This document shows, one piece after another, positions 17,104 to 24,502 of a stretch of 59,486 nt of DNA (position 1 is the first letter of the stretch; every line of letters starts with the position of its first letter). This DNA is from a virus, in the IMG/VR virus record IMGVR_UViG_3300044765_000192, positions 1 through 59,486 of that record, one strand, 5' to 3'. The notes under the pieces were generated by a model, which was not told the origin of the DNA, did not search any database, and saw only the letters and a program-made list of their open reading frames with translations. Position numbers and translations under genes: made by a program.

Positions 17104-17550
17104 TCACTGTGTCCTTCTTTCTTTTGGCTCGCGTATGGCAATGCTCCAGTAGCCAGGCGCTTGTATTTGTAGCGTTATTGTTCCGGCCTGGTGCATGAGT
17201 GCAGATCCGGCGTTGCCTGATGCAGTGCAGTCTGCCACATTCACCGCCTGTACCCTCTGTCCGCTCTTGTAGACGGCATCTACTTGCAGCGACTTGTTGC
17301 ATTGCCAATCCAGCAGCCAGGCGCTTGAAACCGTTGTGGACCGCGTGTGGATGCGGCCAGTTCCATCTGCGCGAAAAGTGGTGGGCCAGGAGGATGTATC
17401 TGGCAGTGCCGAGTGGCTGGACCAGGAGCAAAGAGTCAGGACCAGCGCCAGTCCCCCAAGAATGCCAAACGTGAGCAGATAGTCTTTCAGACCCAGGCGT
17501 TTATGCCGATACGACTGGACAATCAGCTTCCCGAATCGGTCAACGGGCAT
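17104..17550 (-). CDS. Membrane-anchored protein, unknown function
   Basis: 148 residues. Basic N-terminus (FGKLIVQSYRHKRLGLKDY), one membrane helix (about 25-43, LLTFGILGGLALVLTLCSW), then a beta-rich external domain with three Cys. The layout (N-in, C-out) suits a superinfection-exclusion or surface protein, but no motif supports a specific role. It has its own terminator and lies apart from the late operon. Confidence 0.6.
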   Translation of the reverse strand: MPVDRFGKLIVQSYRHKRLGLKDYLLTFGILGGLALVLTLCSWSSHSALPDTSSWPTTFRADGTGRIHTRSTTVSSAWLLDWQCNKSLQVDAVYKSGQRVQAVNVADCTASGNAGSALMHQAGTITLQIQAPGYWSIAIREPKERRTQ

Positions 17551-17798
17551 GTTGCACCTCTTGTTTTGAGGGATAGTGTAGCATTACCCGTCGAAGGGTG
17601 AAAGGTGGGCGGTGATGCCTGAAGTCACTTTTGGTGAGAACATCACCGCTTAGTCTATCGAGAGGTCAAAACTTTGCGGACCTGGGGAAAGTATAACACA
17701 AAAAGTGAGAGGAGATGATACAGGTTGTCCCCGAATCAATCTCCTCATGCACAAAAGGATGCTCTCAGTATACCATCCGGTCCTGCGTAGGACCAGGA
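17551..17798. other. Intergenic region with inverted repeats
   Basis: No gene seen. It contains GCGGTGATG / CATCACCGC arms (about 17611-17651) and ATCC-GGTCCT / AGGACC-GGAT arms directly after the 56-residue gene, the latter probably ending that minus-strand unit. Confidence 0.45.
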
Positions 17799-17969
17799 TT
17801 AAGACTTTACCCCGTCCAGACAAAGCACTGCGAGCATATTTTCAAGATCCAGCTTCTCTTGGATCTCAGAGAACACTAAATAACGCTCTAAATCTTCCTC
17901 GGTTAATTCTTCTGAATTGCTGCGGATGAGCAATTCAATTTCATCAATAGTTTTGGGCTGTTCACTCAT
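17799..17969 (-). CDS. Small acidic protein, unknown function
   Basis: 56 residues, ATG 17969 directly after the TAG of the previous gene. It begins MSEQPKTIDEIELLIRSNSE and is Glu/Leu-rich and helical. A stem-loop follows the stop. No family recognised. Confidence 0.55.
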   Translation of the reverse strand: MSEQPKTIDEIELLIRSNSEELTEEDLERYLVFSEIQEKLDLENMLAVLCLDGVKS

Positions 17970-18197
17970 CTACTTGCCACCTTTCTGCTTGTCGTCTGAG
18001 CCAAATAGCTGGTCCATTCCCTCCTGGGTGCGTCGCCAGGCCAGCAGATCAAGCATGTCTGGCGTCAGTTCGATGCCCAGAGCTTCCATCTGACGAAGAT
18101 ATTCGTCAGCTACTTGCATCGCATGCTGGCGAATAGTTTCATCAAGCGGTGGCAGCTCTGGCATATTATCTTCTGGTTGATGGTTCTTTTTGCTCAT
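17970..18197 (-). CDS. Small hypothetical protein
   Basis: 75 residues, charged and helical, with ...MEALGIELTPDMLDLLAWRRTQEGMDQLF... It is coupled to the 56-residue gene (TAGATG) and follows the next gene upstream by 2 bp, so three small genes form one unit with the LuxR-like regulator. Confidence 0.6.
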   Translation of the reverse strand: MSKKNHQPEDNMPELPPLDETIRQHAMQVADEYLRQMEALGIELTPDMLDLLAWRRTQEGMDQLFGSDDKQKGGK

Positions 18198-18199
18198 AG

Positions 18200-18433
18200 T
18201 TACTTTCCTTTCCGTGTAAATTTGGTGTGCAATAAGGTATAGAGCCGGTATTGCTCCAGCTCGTCCAGCCGAACGGACGCGAGAGCTTCAAAATCGCACT
18301 CCTCCATGTCGATGGTGTTCGTGCAGATGGTCATGGTGCCATCTGCCAATTCGCTGGTCTGATGGTTGCCCAGGTCGGTAGTATGCAGAACAGGCTGAGC
18401 GCTCTGCATATCGTAGACAGGTGCAAGTTTCAT
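18200..18433 (-). CDS. Small hypothetical protein
   Basis: 77 residues from ATG 18433, with AAAGGA about 10 bases upstream; the longer frame to 18514 lacks a binding site and overlaps the regulator. It starts MKLAPVYDMQSAQPVLHTTD and ends with a basic KFTRKGK. Unknown role. Confidence 0.55.
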   Translation of the reverse strand: MKLAPVYDMQSAQPVLHTTDLGNHQTSELADGTMTICTNTIDMEECDFEALASVRLDELEQYRLYTLLHTKFTRKGK

Positions 18434-18449
18434 AGTCGAACGGTCCTTT

Positions 18450-18713
18450 CTACAGCTCAATTTCATCGAGCGTGATAATCCTGGCCTTGATCGCGTAGAT
18501 GGCGAGCAGCACACGTGAGCTGAGGCCAGTCATGTGCATAAGGCGACGGATACGATTAGCAACCGTCTGCTCCTCTATACAAAGCGATCTAGCAATCTGA
18601 AAATTGGTCAGCCCTTGCGCGACCAGGCACAACACATCCCGGTCCCGGCTGGTAAGTCGCTCAACCATCATGCCGGTACCCCGTGCGCCTGTGGACTTCA
18701 GCCCGGCGCGCAT
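18450..18713 (-). CDS. Solo LuxR/GerE-type HTH regulator
   Basis: 87 residues. Almost the whole protein is a LuxR-type DNA-binding domain: LTSRDRDVLCLVAQGLTNFQIARSLCIEEQTVANRIRRLMHMTGLSSRVLLAIYA, with the usual L-T-x-R-E/D-x-x-V-L-x-L-V-x-x-G start. There is no receiver or ligand domain. Start uncertain; 18671 is possible. As first gene of the small unit it may regulate it, or a host promoter. Confidence 0.78.
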   Translation of the reverse strand: MRAGLKSTGARGTGMMVERLTSRDRDVLCLVAQGLTNFQIARSLCIEEQTVANRIRRLMHMTGLSSRVLLAIYAIKARIITLDEIEL

Positions 18714-18768
18714 CGCTTTTAAAAACCATCGGTTATGCTCCTTTCAATTTGTGGCCTTTGGCGTATGC

Positions 18769-18863
18769 TACAATAGCAGCAGTCGCCTGGCCAACTGTCT
18801 CCAACAAGCTGTGATCTAAGCTGCGCGACTAGCGGGGCCTGTGCAAAAGGCCCCAATTTTTAT
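18769..18863 (+). ncRNA. Putative small RNA with own promoter and terminator
   Basis: Extended -10 TGCTACAAT (TACAAT 18769-18774) predicts a start at about 18781. That base begins a long-range stem AGTCGC (18781-18786) / GCGACT (18825-18830). It is followed by a terminator hairpin GGGGCC (18834-18839) / GGCCCC (18849-18854) and T5. Length about 83 nt with no open frame of note. The -35 is weak. It faces away from the LuxR-like gene. Confidence 0.45.
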
Positions 18864-18879
18864 TTATGTTGCGTTTATT

Positions 18880-19056
18880 GGTAACGATGGTAACGCGGTA
18901 ACGCTGACACTGCGGAGTGGCTCTACAGGCTGGTTTAGCGCCGTTACCATGCTTTTCACTCCAAGGTAACGCTTGCACAGTGCGGTAACGAACCCCTGCA
19001 AGGGTGTTACGCTCGTTCTCACTATTACCTCCGTTACCTTACTATGCAAACGTTAC
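18880..19056 (-). repeat. GGTAACG-rich repeat, copy A
   Basis: Multiple GGTAACG / CGTTACC heptamers in both directions. 18937-18990 is a perfect 54-bp inverted match to 31558-31611 (copy B). A shares its layout with copy C inside the helicase gene. It includes an ACCCCTGCAAGGG palindrome variant. No gene. Confidence 0.85.
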
Positions 19057-19397
19057 TTTTCAGTTACTAATCTGTAGAGTGCATTTCCCTCCTTTTCTTG
19101 ACGTAAGAGCATGCCAGCAGCAAAGAGACGATAGAGCTGGCCTCCCGTTCTGGAGATGCCGATGCTTTCCAGAACCGGATCACCTGCATGGGTAATAGCA
19201 CCTGAGCTATGCCAACCCGGGCCAAGCGTACGCATCGTCACAAGAATGCGTGCACTGATCGATTCGGGCGTATAGTCGAGCGAACAGAGCGCTGTCTTTG
19301 TGCCTGGGAATTGCTGCTGCTCTGCGAGCGTTGAAAGCACTTTCGACTGGTGCTCTTCAGCAAGGATATCCAGGGCCGCATTGATGCTATTGAGCAT
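19053..19397 (-). CDS. C-terminal part of the Rha-type gene or coupled small protein
   Basis: 114 residues. Its ATG lies inside the Rha-like gene, in the -1 frame relative to it, and its sequence (AALDILAEEHQSKVLSTLAEQQQFPGTKTAL...GISRTGGQLYRLFAAGMLLRQ) looks like a normal helical and winged-helix-like domain. The overlapping C-terminus of the other frame is Ser/Arg-rich and looks like out-of-frame sequence. Either one gene was frameshifted near 19400-19440 or two products are made by coupling. Confidence 0.55.
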   Translation of the reverse strand: MLNSINAALDILAEEHQSKVLSTLAEQQQFPGTKTALCSLDYTPESISARILVTMRTLGPGWHSSGAITHAGDPVLESIGISRTGGQLYRLFAAGMLLRQEKEGNALYRLVTEK

Positions 19398-19855
19398 CGC
19401 TGGGCCAGCGATGCTGATGCTTTCATCACAGCGAGGGTATCGACATCACCCTGAAGAATTGCTTGCAGCATACCTCTCAGTTCCCCCAAAGTTGCCATGG
19501 CGTCCGCAAGTTGCTCTTTGGTTTCTGCAAGCTCTTTCTCCATCTTGTCGATCGCTTTGAAGAGGTCCACTTTAAAGCGCACCACCTGAGCTGTATTGCG
19601 ACTGAGTGAAGTGACCACACCAATTTGGTTGCGATTAAGCAGAGCATATTTGATAGGATTGCCTCCACCTTGTGGTCTGTAACCAACTTCTGTTTCAAAT
19701 TGGAGTTGGTCGAACTCTTCTAGTTCCGTTTGGTACGTGTAAATAGTTTGCATGAGATTATGATGTTGAATACCGATACCCTTCGCCACGATACGGCTGT
19801 CAACTAAAACTTTCCCATCCATTTGGAGCAATTGAATAGCGGTATTTTCTTCCAT
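19238..19855 (-). CDS. Rha-family antirepressor-like protein (C-terminus probably out of frame)
   Basis: 205 residues. Residues 1-110 match the Rha pattern: VDSRIVAKGIGIQHHNLMQTIYTY, LNRNQIGVVTSLSRNTAQVVRFKVDLFKAIDKMEKEL. Rha-type proteins interfere with repressors or host development genes. Beyond about residue 150 the sequence becomes SSSNSQAQRQRSVRSTIRPNR, typical of a wrong frame. A 22-bp perfect palindrome made of AGCATCGCTGG and its complement (about 19395-19416) lies at the transition and might promote a shift. Confidence 0.65.
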   Translation of the reverse strand: MEENTAIQLLQMDGKVLVDSRIVAKGIGIQHHNLMQTIYTYQTELEEFDQLQFETEVGYRPQGGGNPIKYALLNRNQIGVVTSLSRNTAQVVRFKVDLFKAIDKMEKELAETKEQLADAMATLGELRGMLQAILQGDVDTLAVMKASASLAQRCSIASMRPWISLLKSTSRKCFQRSQSSSNSQAQRQRSVRSTIRPNRSVHAFL

Positions 19856-19893
19856 CCTATTTCCTTTCAGAATATGAACAAATGTGCAAAACT

Positions 19894-19902
19894 TGTGGAT
19901 AA
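19894..19902 (-). other. Perfect DnaA box
   Basis: TGTGGATAA on the plus strand, i.e. TTATCCACA on the minus strand, the consensus host DnaA box. It lies about 70 bp beyond the 3' end of the replication initiator gene. Only one perfect copy was noticed. Confidence 0.55.
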
Positions 19903-19973
19903 CTCAGGCTGCTAGCTTCGCTTTTTAATTGTTAGGGACTGTCCTGGCGTAGCATGTTTTCCATAACCTCTCC

Positions 19974-21011
19974 TTATCCGGCTGCCAGAGCGATATTTCT
20001 GCTCTTGAGCCCTAATCGTTTCCGTAGGCAGGCGAAGAGATAGGCACTCCGATTTGGAAAGCCCATTTGATAGAGCTGCTCATCAGTCGCTCTGCTGGCC
20101 TCTTCCTTGGCGCTATCGAACTTTATTCTAAATGTGCCCTCGTCGAATCTGGTAGATGCCAGAGCCCAGATCTGCCCAAGCGTCTCTCTATTCGCTGCCA
20201 TATTGTCATATTCCCTGTATTCCCCAGATGTGGCATCCATATTCTTCTTCAGAGCATATGGTAACTTCTGCTCTGAAGGTCGAGTTTCCTGAGATCGAAT
20301 TTCTAAAATTTGAGAGGGCTTTTCTTCTTTGTCTTTATATTTTCTTATAGGTCTTATATAGTCTTGTGCAGAGTCTGAGCACACGGCGTCAACAGTCACG
20401 TTGTTGTGGTCAACAATAAGGTTGACGTGGTCAGCAGTAGTGTTGTTCTGGTCAACAGTCACGTTGACACCGCCAACAGTAGAAGCACCCTCTTTACTGT
20501 TGTTCTGGTCAACAGTAGCATCTACAATAACCTCTATATCGTACTGGCTTACTGGCTTTCCGGCTGGCATTCGATGGCTTTCGCTGAAAGCTAGGTTGTC
20601 CTCCCAGATCTTTCTGAGATGGATGTAGATATATGTCTGTTCTCTGCCTGGCTTGCCGGTCGCTTCGTTGATTGGTCTGGCGTCCAGGGTAGTGACATAT
20701 CCTAGCTTCTGGAGACGATCTAATACGCCCTCGCGTGCATTCTTTCCTGCTCGCTTGCGCAGCGCTGTATGGTCTACCCCGGTAATGGTCGATATCTCTC
20801 TGAGCGAGAGTTTGTACGGGCCCTCCAGCTCTTCTAGTGTCCAGTCTGGATGCATACCAGTGTGGCAATAACCGACAAGGGCAAGCAATGCCCACTTATC
20901 CTGAATTGCTACATTGGGCAGGCCATACAGAATGAGATGAGGGCAGCGTTCGTAGAATTTGACAATCTCCTGATCAGACAGAAGAACCGATTGCTTGCCT
21001 GTCTGCTGCAT
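19974..21011 (-). CDS. Replication initiator-like protein with internal iterons
   Basis: 345 residues. The N-terminal winged-helix part (LREISTITGVDHTALRKRAGKNAREGVLDRLQKLGYV) is followed by TYIYIHLRKIWEDN. The middle linker, about 165-215, repeats VDQNN/VDHNN motifs, and a C-terminal helical domain ends the protein. The repeat linker is encoded by iteron-like DNA, as in the lambda O gene, where the origin lies inside the initiator gene. Synteny with a repressor, Rha-like gene and early promoter supports a replication role. No Walker motifs, so a loader-type initiator rather than a helicase. Confidence 0.65.
   Translation of the reverse strand: MQQTGKQSVLLSDQEIVKFYERCPHLILYGLPNVAIQDKWALLALVGYCHTGMHPDWTLEELEGPYKLSLREISTITGVDHTALRKRAGKNAREGVLDRLQKLGYVTTLDARPINEATGKPGREQTYIYIHLRKIWEDNLAFSESHRMPAGKPVSQYDIEVIVDATVDQNNSKEGASTVGGVNVTVDQNNTTADHVNLIVDHNNVTVDAVCSDSAQDYIRPIRKYKDKEEKPSQILEIRSQETRPSEQKLPYALKKNMDATSGEYREYDNMAANRETLGQIWALASTRFDEGTFRIKFDSAKEEASRATDEQLYQMGFPNRSAYLFACLRKRLGLKSRNIALAAG
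20386..20516. other. Putative phage origin: iteron-like repeats in the initiator gene
   Basis: Five copies related to TTGTTCTGGTCAACAGT / GTCAACA at about 20387, 20408, 20449, 20473 (degenerate CCAACAGT) and 20507, interleaved with CACGTTGAC / AGGTTGACG sequences that are the inverse half-motif. The repeats encode VTVDQNN-type residues. Repeats of this density within an initiator gene are the hallmark of lambda-like origins; function is inferred. Confidence 0.6.
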
Positions 21012-21134
21012 AGTCGTGTTGCTCTTTCATCCACTACTCAGGCCGTATAGACAACATGCTTAATATACCTGGGCATCATCAATTTGTAATTAGGATGTCC
21101 GGTGTGTTATGATTGTGCGCAGTAGCCGCTCGTA

Positions 21135-21181
21135 CAGATCGGCGGCGGCTGGCCTGAGAAACTTGCCCTACCGCCGATCTG
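21135..21181 (-). terminator. Inverted repeat after the XRE repressor gene
   Basis: CAGATCGGCGG / CCGCCGATCTG, 11 perfect pairs with a 25-base loop. It lies 3' of the repressor gene and 5' of the initiator gene. There is no strong T tract, so it may be an attenuator or a binding site. Confidence 0.45.
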
Positions 21182-21185
21182 GGGG

Positions 21186-21401
21186 CTATGCTACTTCTTC
21201 ATCAGGGACATCTTCCAATAAGTCAGAAGCCTGTACTCCTAGAGCGTTTGCTATCTTTTCTAACGCTTCAAGTTTTACCTCAGTTGTGTTGTTATGCCAG
21301 TATCTATTAAGAAGCGGAAGCGTTACACCGCTTTTAATTTGAAGCTGCGAGCGATTCAAACCCTGCGCTTCAGCAATTTCCTTGACTTTTAGGCGAAGCA
21401 T
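21186..21401 (-). CDS. XRE-family repressor (small, single domain)
   Basis: 71 residues from ATG 21401 (GGAGG 8 bases upstream). Complete HTH: LRLKVKEIAEAQGLNRSQLQIKSGVTLPLLNRYWHN...LEALEKIANALGVQASDLL. It faces the divergent promoter region with TCAATAT operators and is the best candidate for the lysogeny repressor. Two paralogous solo XRE proteins lie at 34.1-34.7 kb. Confidence 0.82.
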   Translation of the reverse strand: MLRLKVKEIAEAQGLNRSQLQIKSGVTLPLLNRYWHNNTTEVKLEALEKIANALGVQASDLLEDVPDEEVA

Positions 21402-21441
21402 GCGAGAGACCTCCTGCAAAAGTGATTCCGTTGATACAAGA

Positions 21442-21470
21442 AGAATAACACGGCGACGTTACTTTGTCAA
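21442..21470 (-). promoter_or_regulatory. Leftward promoter for the repressor
   Basis: Minus strand TTGACA (21470-21465), 17-base spacer, TATTCT (21447-21442). It points at the XRE gene start at 21401. Confidence 0.75.
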
Positions 21471-21511
21471 TATATTTATGTCGTCAATATTGATATGAAA
21501 ACATATTGACA
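21465..21511. promoter_or_regulatory. Operator cluster between divergent promoters
   Basis: Three TCAATAT-type sites: TGTCAATAT (21465-21473), the palindrome TCAATATTGA (21484-21493) and ATATTGACA (21503-21511). The outer two overlap the -35 boxes of both promoters, so a dimeric repressor bound here would control both. Confidence 0.65.
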
Positions 21512-21534
21512 TCGACGTTAGTTTACGGTATAAT
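21506..21534 (+). promoter_or_regulatory. Rightward early promoter (perfect consensus)
   Basis: TTGACA (21506-21511), 17-base spacer, TATAAT (21529-21534). A perfect sigma70-type promoter for the early genes from 21674 on. Confidence 0.9.
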
Positions 21535-21673
21535 TATAACAACGATATGAACACAACGCCGTTACTAAGAGAAACAAAAAAAACAGCAGAGACGAAGTGC
21601 CCCTGCTGGTCGTACGACAAGGCGGTTGGTGGTTGTTGAAGAAGAACCAGCCGCCCACGAAGGAGAGTATATC

Positions 21674-22216
21674 ATGAACGCAACTGCTACAGCTACTGCA
21701 CAAACCGCTACCGAATTGAAGCCGAGCTACTTTCGCTACACGCTCAAGCAACAGGACAACCGTGTTGAGTATCGCATTCTTTCTAGCGAAGCAGACCACT
21801 ACTATGTGGTCCAAATGAACAATGGCCGGGCCATCAACTGCTATCACGAGGATGGCACAAAGTGCCAGGCGCGCCGCTTTCACCCAGGCGTCCCTTGTAA
21901 ACATATGGAACGTGCCAACAGCCTGGAGCAAGCACGTCGCACACAGGCTAAGACGGAAGCTGCGATGCAGCAAGAGTCCTTTACCAGCCTGCCTGCTGAG
22001 ACACAGACGGCCACCTGTGAAGAAGTCAAGAAGTGCCAGGAGGCTTACGAGCGCGTCATGGCTCAGCCTATCGCCGCACAAGAGGGCACGCCGGAGTACT
22101 GGAAAGCTGTTCAGAAGCGCGAGAAGCGGGCCAAGCAAGCGTATCGCAAGCAGTACACTCTGAGCCAGAAGAGGCTCCAGGCCCTTACACAAAAAGAGCC
22201 AGTTGAAGCAGCGTAA
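21674..22216 (+). CDS. SWIM-like zinc protein, first early gene
   Basis: 180 residues from ATG 21674 (AAGGAGAG upstream). The central part carries INCYHEDGTKCQARRF then HPGVPCKHM, a C...C...C-x-H spacing similar to SWIM zinc fingers. Flanks are helical and charged. First gene behind the perfect early promoter, so an early takeover or DNA-binding role is plausible. A long antisense frame (21518-22336) is a shadow. Confidence 0.65.
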   Translation: MNATATATAQTATELKPSYFRYTLKQQDNRVEYRILSSEADHYYVVQMNNGRAINCYHEDGTKCQARRFHPGVPCKHMERANSLEQARRTQAKTEAAMQQESFTSLPAETQTATCEEVKKCQEAYERVMAQPIAAQEGTPEYWKAVQKREKRAKQAYRKQYTLSQKRLQALTQKEPVEAA

Positions 22217-22274
22217 AACCGCTTGGAAAGCAGTGTGAGGGTGTCGAGACTGGCACTCTTGCAAGGGAGATGAG

Positions 22275-22460
22275 ATGAAATCAAAGAATGTGCGCCAAAT
22301 CAAGCAAGCTATCAGCCTACAAGCCATGCGCGGCACCCGGCGTGTCTCGCTGGACGAAGGCTATCGTGTGATCGATGCTCGTGCGGTCAAAGGTCATCTG
22401 CAGGTACGCCTGCTCGGGCAGGGCAAATGGCAGGCAGTGACACACGTCAACATCGATTAG
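22275..22460 (+). CDS. Small hypothetical protein
   Basis: 61 residues, basic (MKSKNVRQIKQAISLQAM...). Its ribosome binding site AAGGGAGATGAG is formed by the right half of a TTGCAAGGG palindrome variant. Alternating hydrophobic pattern near the end suggests a small beta fold. Unknown. Confidence 0.55.
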   Translation: MKSKNVRQIKQAISLQAMRGTRRVSLDEGYRVIDARAVKGHLQVRLLGQGKWQAVTHVNID

Positions 22461-22488
22461 TGCCCGAACATCGGGGAAGGAGTAAGCC

Positions 22489-22695
22489 ATGCCGTGGGAA
22501 TACTTAACAGGGTCGCTGAATAGTGGAGAGAACAATGATTTGCAAGTCTTCATCAAAGATCAAGGGTGGGTTGACGCTAATGATCTGGGACAGGACGGAT
22601 GGGAAATGCTTAGCGTCACTCGTCGTAATCCTACTGATCTAACATCCAACGATATAGGTATCTTTAAGCGTTTTGTAGAGCTGGACGAAGAGTAG
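22489..22695 (+). CDS. DUF4177-like small protein, copy 1
   Basis: 68 residues: MPWEYLTGSLNSGENNDLQV followed by ..WVDANDLGQDGWEMLSV.., the W-E-Y...L-G-x-D-G-W-E pattern of the DUF4177 type. Strong RBS (AAGGAG). A second copy at 23133 is about 90% identical in DNA. Confidence 0.68.
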   Translation: MPWEYLTGSLNSGENNDLQVFIKDQGWVDANDLGQDGWEMLSVTRRNPTDLTSNDIGIFKRFVELDEE

Positions 22696-22774
22696 CTGGA
22701 CGGACGATTTTTGTGAAACCCCGGCCTGGTAAAACTTACCAGGCTGAGGAGGAGAAGGAAGGAGACGAATAACC

Positions 22775-23026
22775 ATGAGCTTAACGTTTGAGGATGAAAT
22801 GCAAATCCACAGAAATGTAACCCTCAGACTTGCTGGGGTGACTGATGAGAGCCAATTAAGCGCCGAGCAGTTAGCCGCACTGGACAGGTACGAGGCCGCT
22901 TATCAAGCCTTTTATTTGTCGAAGTGGGGAGAGTCAGGCCCACGAGGTTCAGTTTTGAGGATGGAGACAGAGGCCGAAACAGAGGCCCGCCTCCAATGGG
23001 AAGCAGCAATTAAGCCATTGCAGTGA
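22775..23026 (+). CDS. Small hypothetical protein
   Basis: 83 residues, acidic and helical (SLTFEDEMQIHRNVTLRLAG...), RBS AAGGAGACGAA. It lies between the two duplicated genes. Unknown. Confidence 0.55.
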   Translation: MSLTFEDEMQIHRNVTLRLAGVTDESQLSAEQLAALDRYEAAYQAFYLSKWGESGPRGSVLRMETEAETEARLQWEAAIKPLQ

Positions 23027-23132
23027 GAAATAGAGCATGAGAAAAGCCGCCCGGAATAGAGCGGCGCTACCCGGCAACTGGTTAGACTTGGAACCCTGGC
23101 CAGTTGCCTACGCAAGGAAGGAGAAAGCTATC

Positions 23133-23354
23133 ATGCCGTGGGAATACTTAACAGGGACGCTAAATAGTGGAGAGAACAATGATTTGCAAGTCTTCATCAA
23201 AGATCAGGGGTGGGTTGACGCTAATGATCTGGGACAGGACGGATGGGAAATGCTTAGCGTCGTACATAAAAATCCGTCTGACCTGACATCCAATAATGTA
23301 GGCATCTTTAAGCGTTTTGTAGAGCCGGACGAAGAAGAGGAGCAAGCACAATGA
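23133..23354 (+). CDS. DUF4177-like small protein, copy 2
   Basis: 73 residues from ATG 23133 (AAGGAAGGAG upstream); the longer frame from 23037 has no binding site. Near-identical to copy 1 except around VVHKNPSD and an acidic tail EEEEQ. It overlaps the next gene by 4 bp. Confidence 0.68.
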   Translation: MPWEYLTGTLNSGENNDLQVFIKDQGWVDANDLGQDGWEMLSVVHKNPSDLTSNNVGIFKRFVEPDEEEEQAQ

Positions 23355-23626
23355 TCCCAGAATACCTACAGACTGGCTTTGAGCAGGCTAAGCGGCTCTA
23401 CCCACAAGCATGGATAAAATGTTGGGGAACAGAACTCGATCTTTTTGAAGAGGATGAAATACCAGTACCCCACACATTCCAACTAGTTGACGCCGTGAGT
23501 GCAAGCTTTCGCACACCAGACCGCGTTGGGATGTTAGTACTGCAAGAATGGCGGCCAGGCACTAAATACCCTCGCAACCATTGGGGATTTATGATTGCTA
23601 AAAGTGAGATGCAGGACGTCCAGTAG
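23351..23626 (+). CDS. Small hypothetical protein
   Basis: 91 residues, aromatic-rich (YPQAWIKCWGTELDLFEEDE...NHWGFMIAKSE). ATGA overlap with DUF4177 copy 2 implies coupling. Unknown. Confidence 0.55.
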   Translation: MIPEYLQTGFEQAKRLYPQAWIKCWGTELDLFEEDEIPVPHTFQLVDAVSASFRTPDRVGMLVLQEWRPGTKYPRNHWGFMIAKSEMQDVQ

Positions 23627-23729
23627 CGTAGTTCGTTCGCGCTGGCTGACGTAAGCCAATCAGCGCTACCACGAGCCTGGCTTGATTTGAAGACTCCGGC
23701 CAGGCTCACCACAAGCAGATTATACCATC

Positions 23730-24083
23730 ATGCAATACGAGAAGAAAATCATCTCCATTCTTGACGCCGATCGTAAGCCTCATCAGGTCACCGCCTGGCA
23801 AGGGGTCGGGACCGGTCTTGCCTACCATCATCCGATTTACCAGGATGGCATGCACGAAGACGAATACATCCTCGTGCATGTCCGCACTGGCGCTTGTTTT
23901 GGTAATCTCACACTGCCAACAGAGCCCGAAGCACAAGCATTTCTTCAGGCTGTAGCAGCATTGGACCCCGACCGGTGGAACATCTCGCTGGATGAGTACT
24001 GGCAGCGCTACTACTACACCGGTCGCGTGCTAGAGATGCGCAGCAAGGTTGAAGTGGCGTACTTCAACGCGCTTCAACCCTGA
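23730..24083 (+). CDS. Hypothetical protein, 3' end possibly frameshifted
   Basis: 117 residues ending ...SKVEVAYFNALQP. The stop region holds TTCAAC GCGC TTCAAC; removing one 10-base copy would restore a frame reading YFNPEIKRREEAEQAKWEKREQ for another 20 or so residues. The gene may thus have been shortened by a 10-bp duplication. Function unknown. Confidence 0.5.
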   Translation: MQYEKKIISILDADRKPHQVTAWQGVGTGLAYHHPIYQDGMHEDEYILVHVRTGACFGNLTLPTEPEAQAFLQAVAALDPDRWNISLDEYWQRYYYTGRVLEMRSKVEVAYFNALQP

Positions 24084-24295
24084 GATTAAGCGGCGTGAAG
24101 AGGCTGAACAGGCCAAATGGGAAAAGCGTGAGCAAGCAAAAGGGGAGCTATTTTGAGACAACCGCTTTGAATATAAGCCACATAGCTTATGGATCGGGGC
24201 CTACTGGCATACCACCAAAGGCGAATTTGCTGATCGGTTTGGCACCAACGGTTCCGTTTCACTGCGTTTTGTACTACCGATGAGAAGGCACATTC
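24084..24295 (+). pseudogene. Coding remnant with in-frame stop
   Basis: The frame reading EIKRREEAEQAKWEKREQAK meets TGA at about 24154 and then continues DNRFEYKPHSLWIGAYWHTT...GSVSLRFVLP, which looks like real protein sequence. Likely remains of one or two genes broken by mutation. Confidence 0.4.
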
Positions 24296-24502
24296 ATGAA
24301 GCAAGAAGCAGCACAAGCTACCATTGAAAAGGCTGGCCAGCACCCGGCTATCACGGCCACGCTGGACACGGCACGTGCAGGGCGCTACAAAGACGGACCG
24401 GGGTTTCGTGTGCGCCTGGAGCATCGTAGAGCCAGGCGCGTGCTGTTCATCGACAGCCTGGAACAGTGGGAGAGTGTGCTCCAGGCGTGGCAGGAGTTGT
24501 AA
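24296..24502 (+). CDS. Small hypothetical protein
   Basis: 68 residues: MKQEAAQATIEKAGQHPAIT then ..GPGFRVRLEHRRARRVLFIDSLEQWESVLQAWQEL. Compact alpha/beta appearance, last gene before the IscB locus. Unknown. Confidence 0.5.
   Translation: MKQEAAQATIEKAGQHPAITATLDTARAGRYKDGPGFRVRLEHRRARRVLFIDSLEQWESVLQAWQEL

Noticed and set aside
20509-20895. 128-residue minus-strand frame
   Set aside because: Out-of-frame shadow inside the initiator gene with Arg/Ser-rich composition.
21518-22336. 272-residue open frame on the minus strand opposite the early SWIM-like gene
   Set aside because: Leu/Cys-rich shadow of the plus-strand gene, which has a good start, binding site and perfect promoter.
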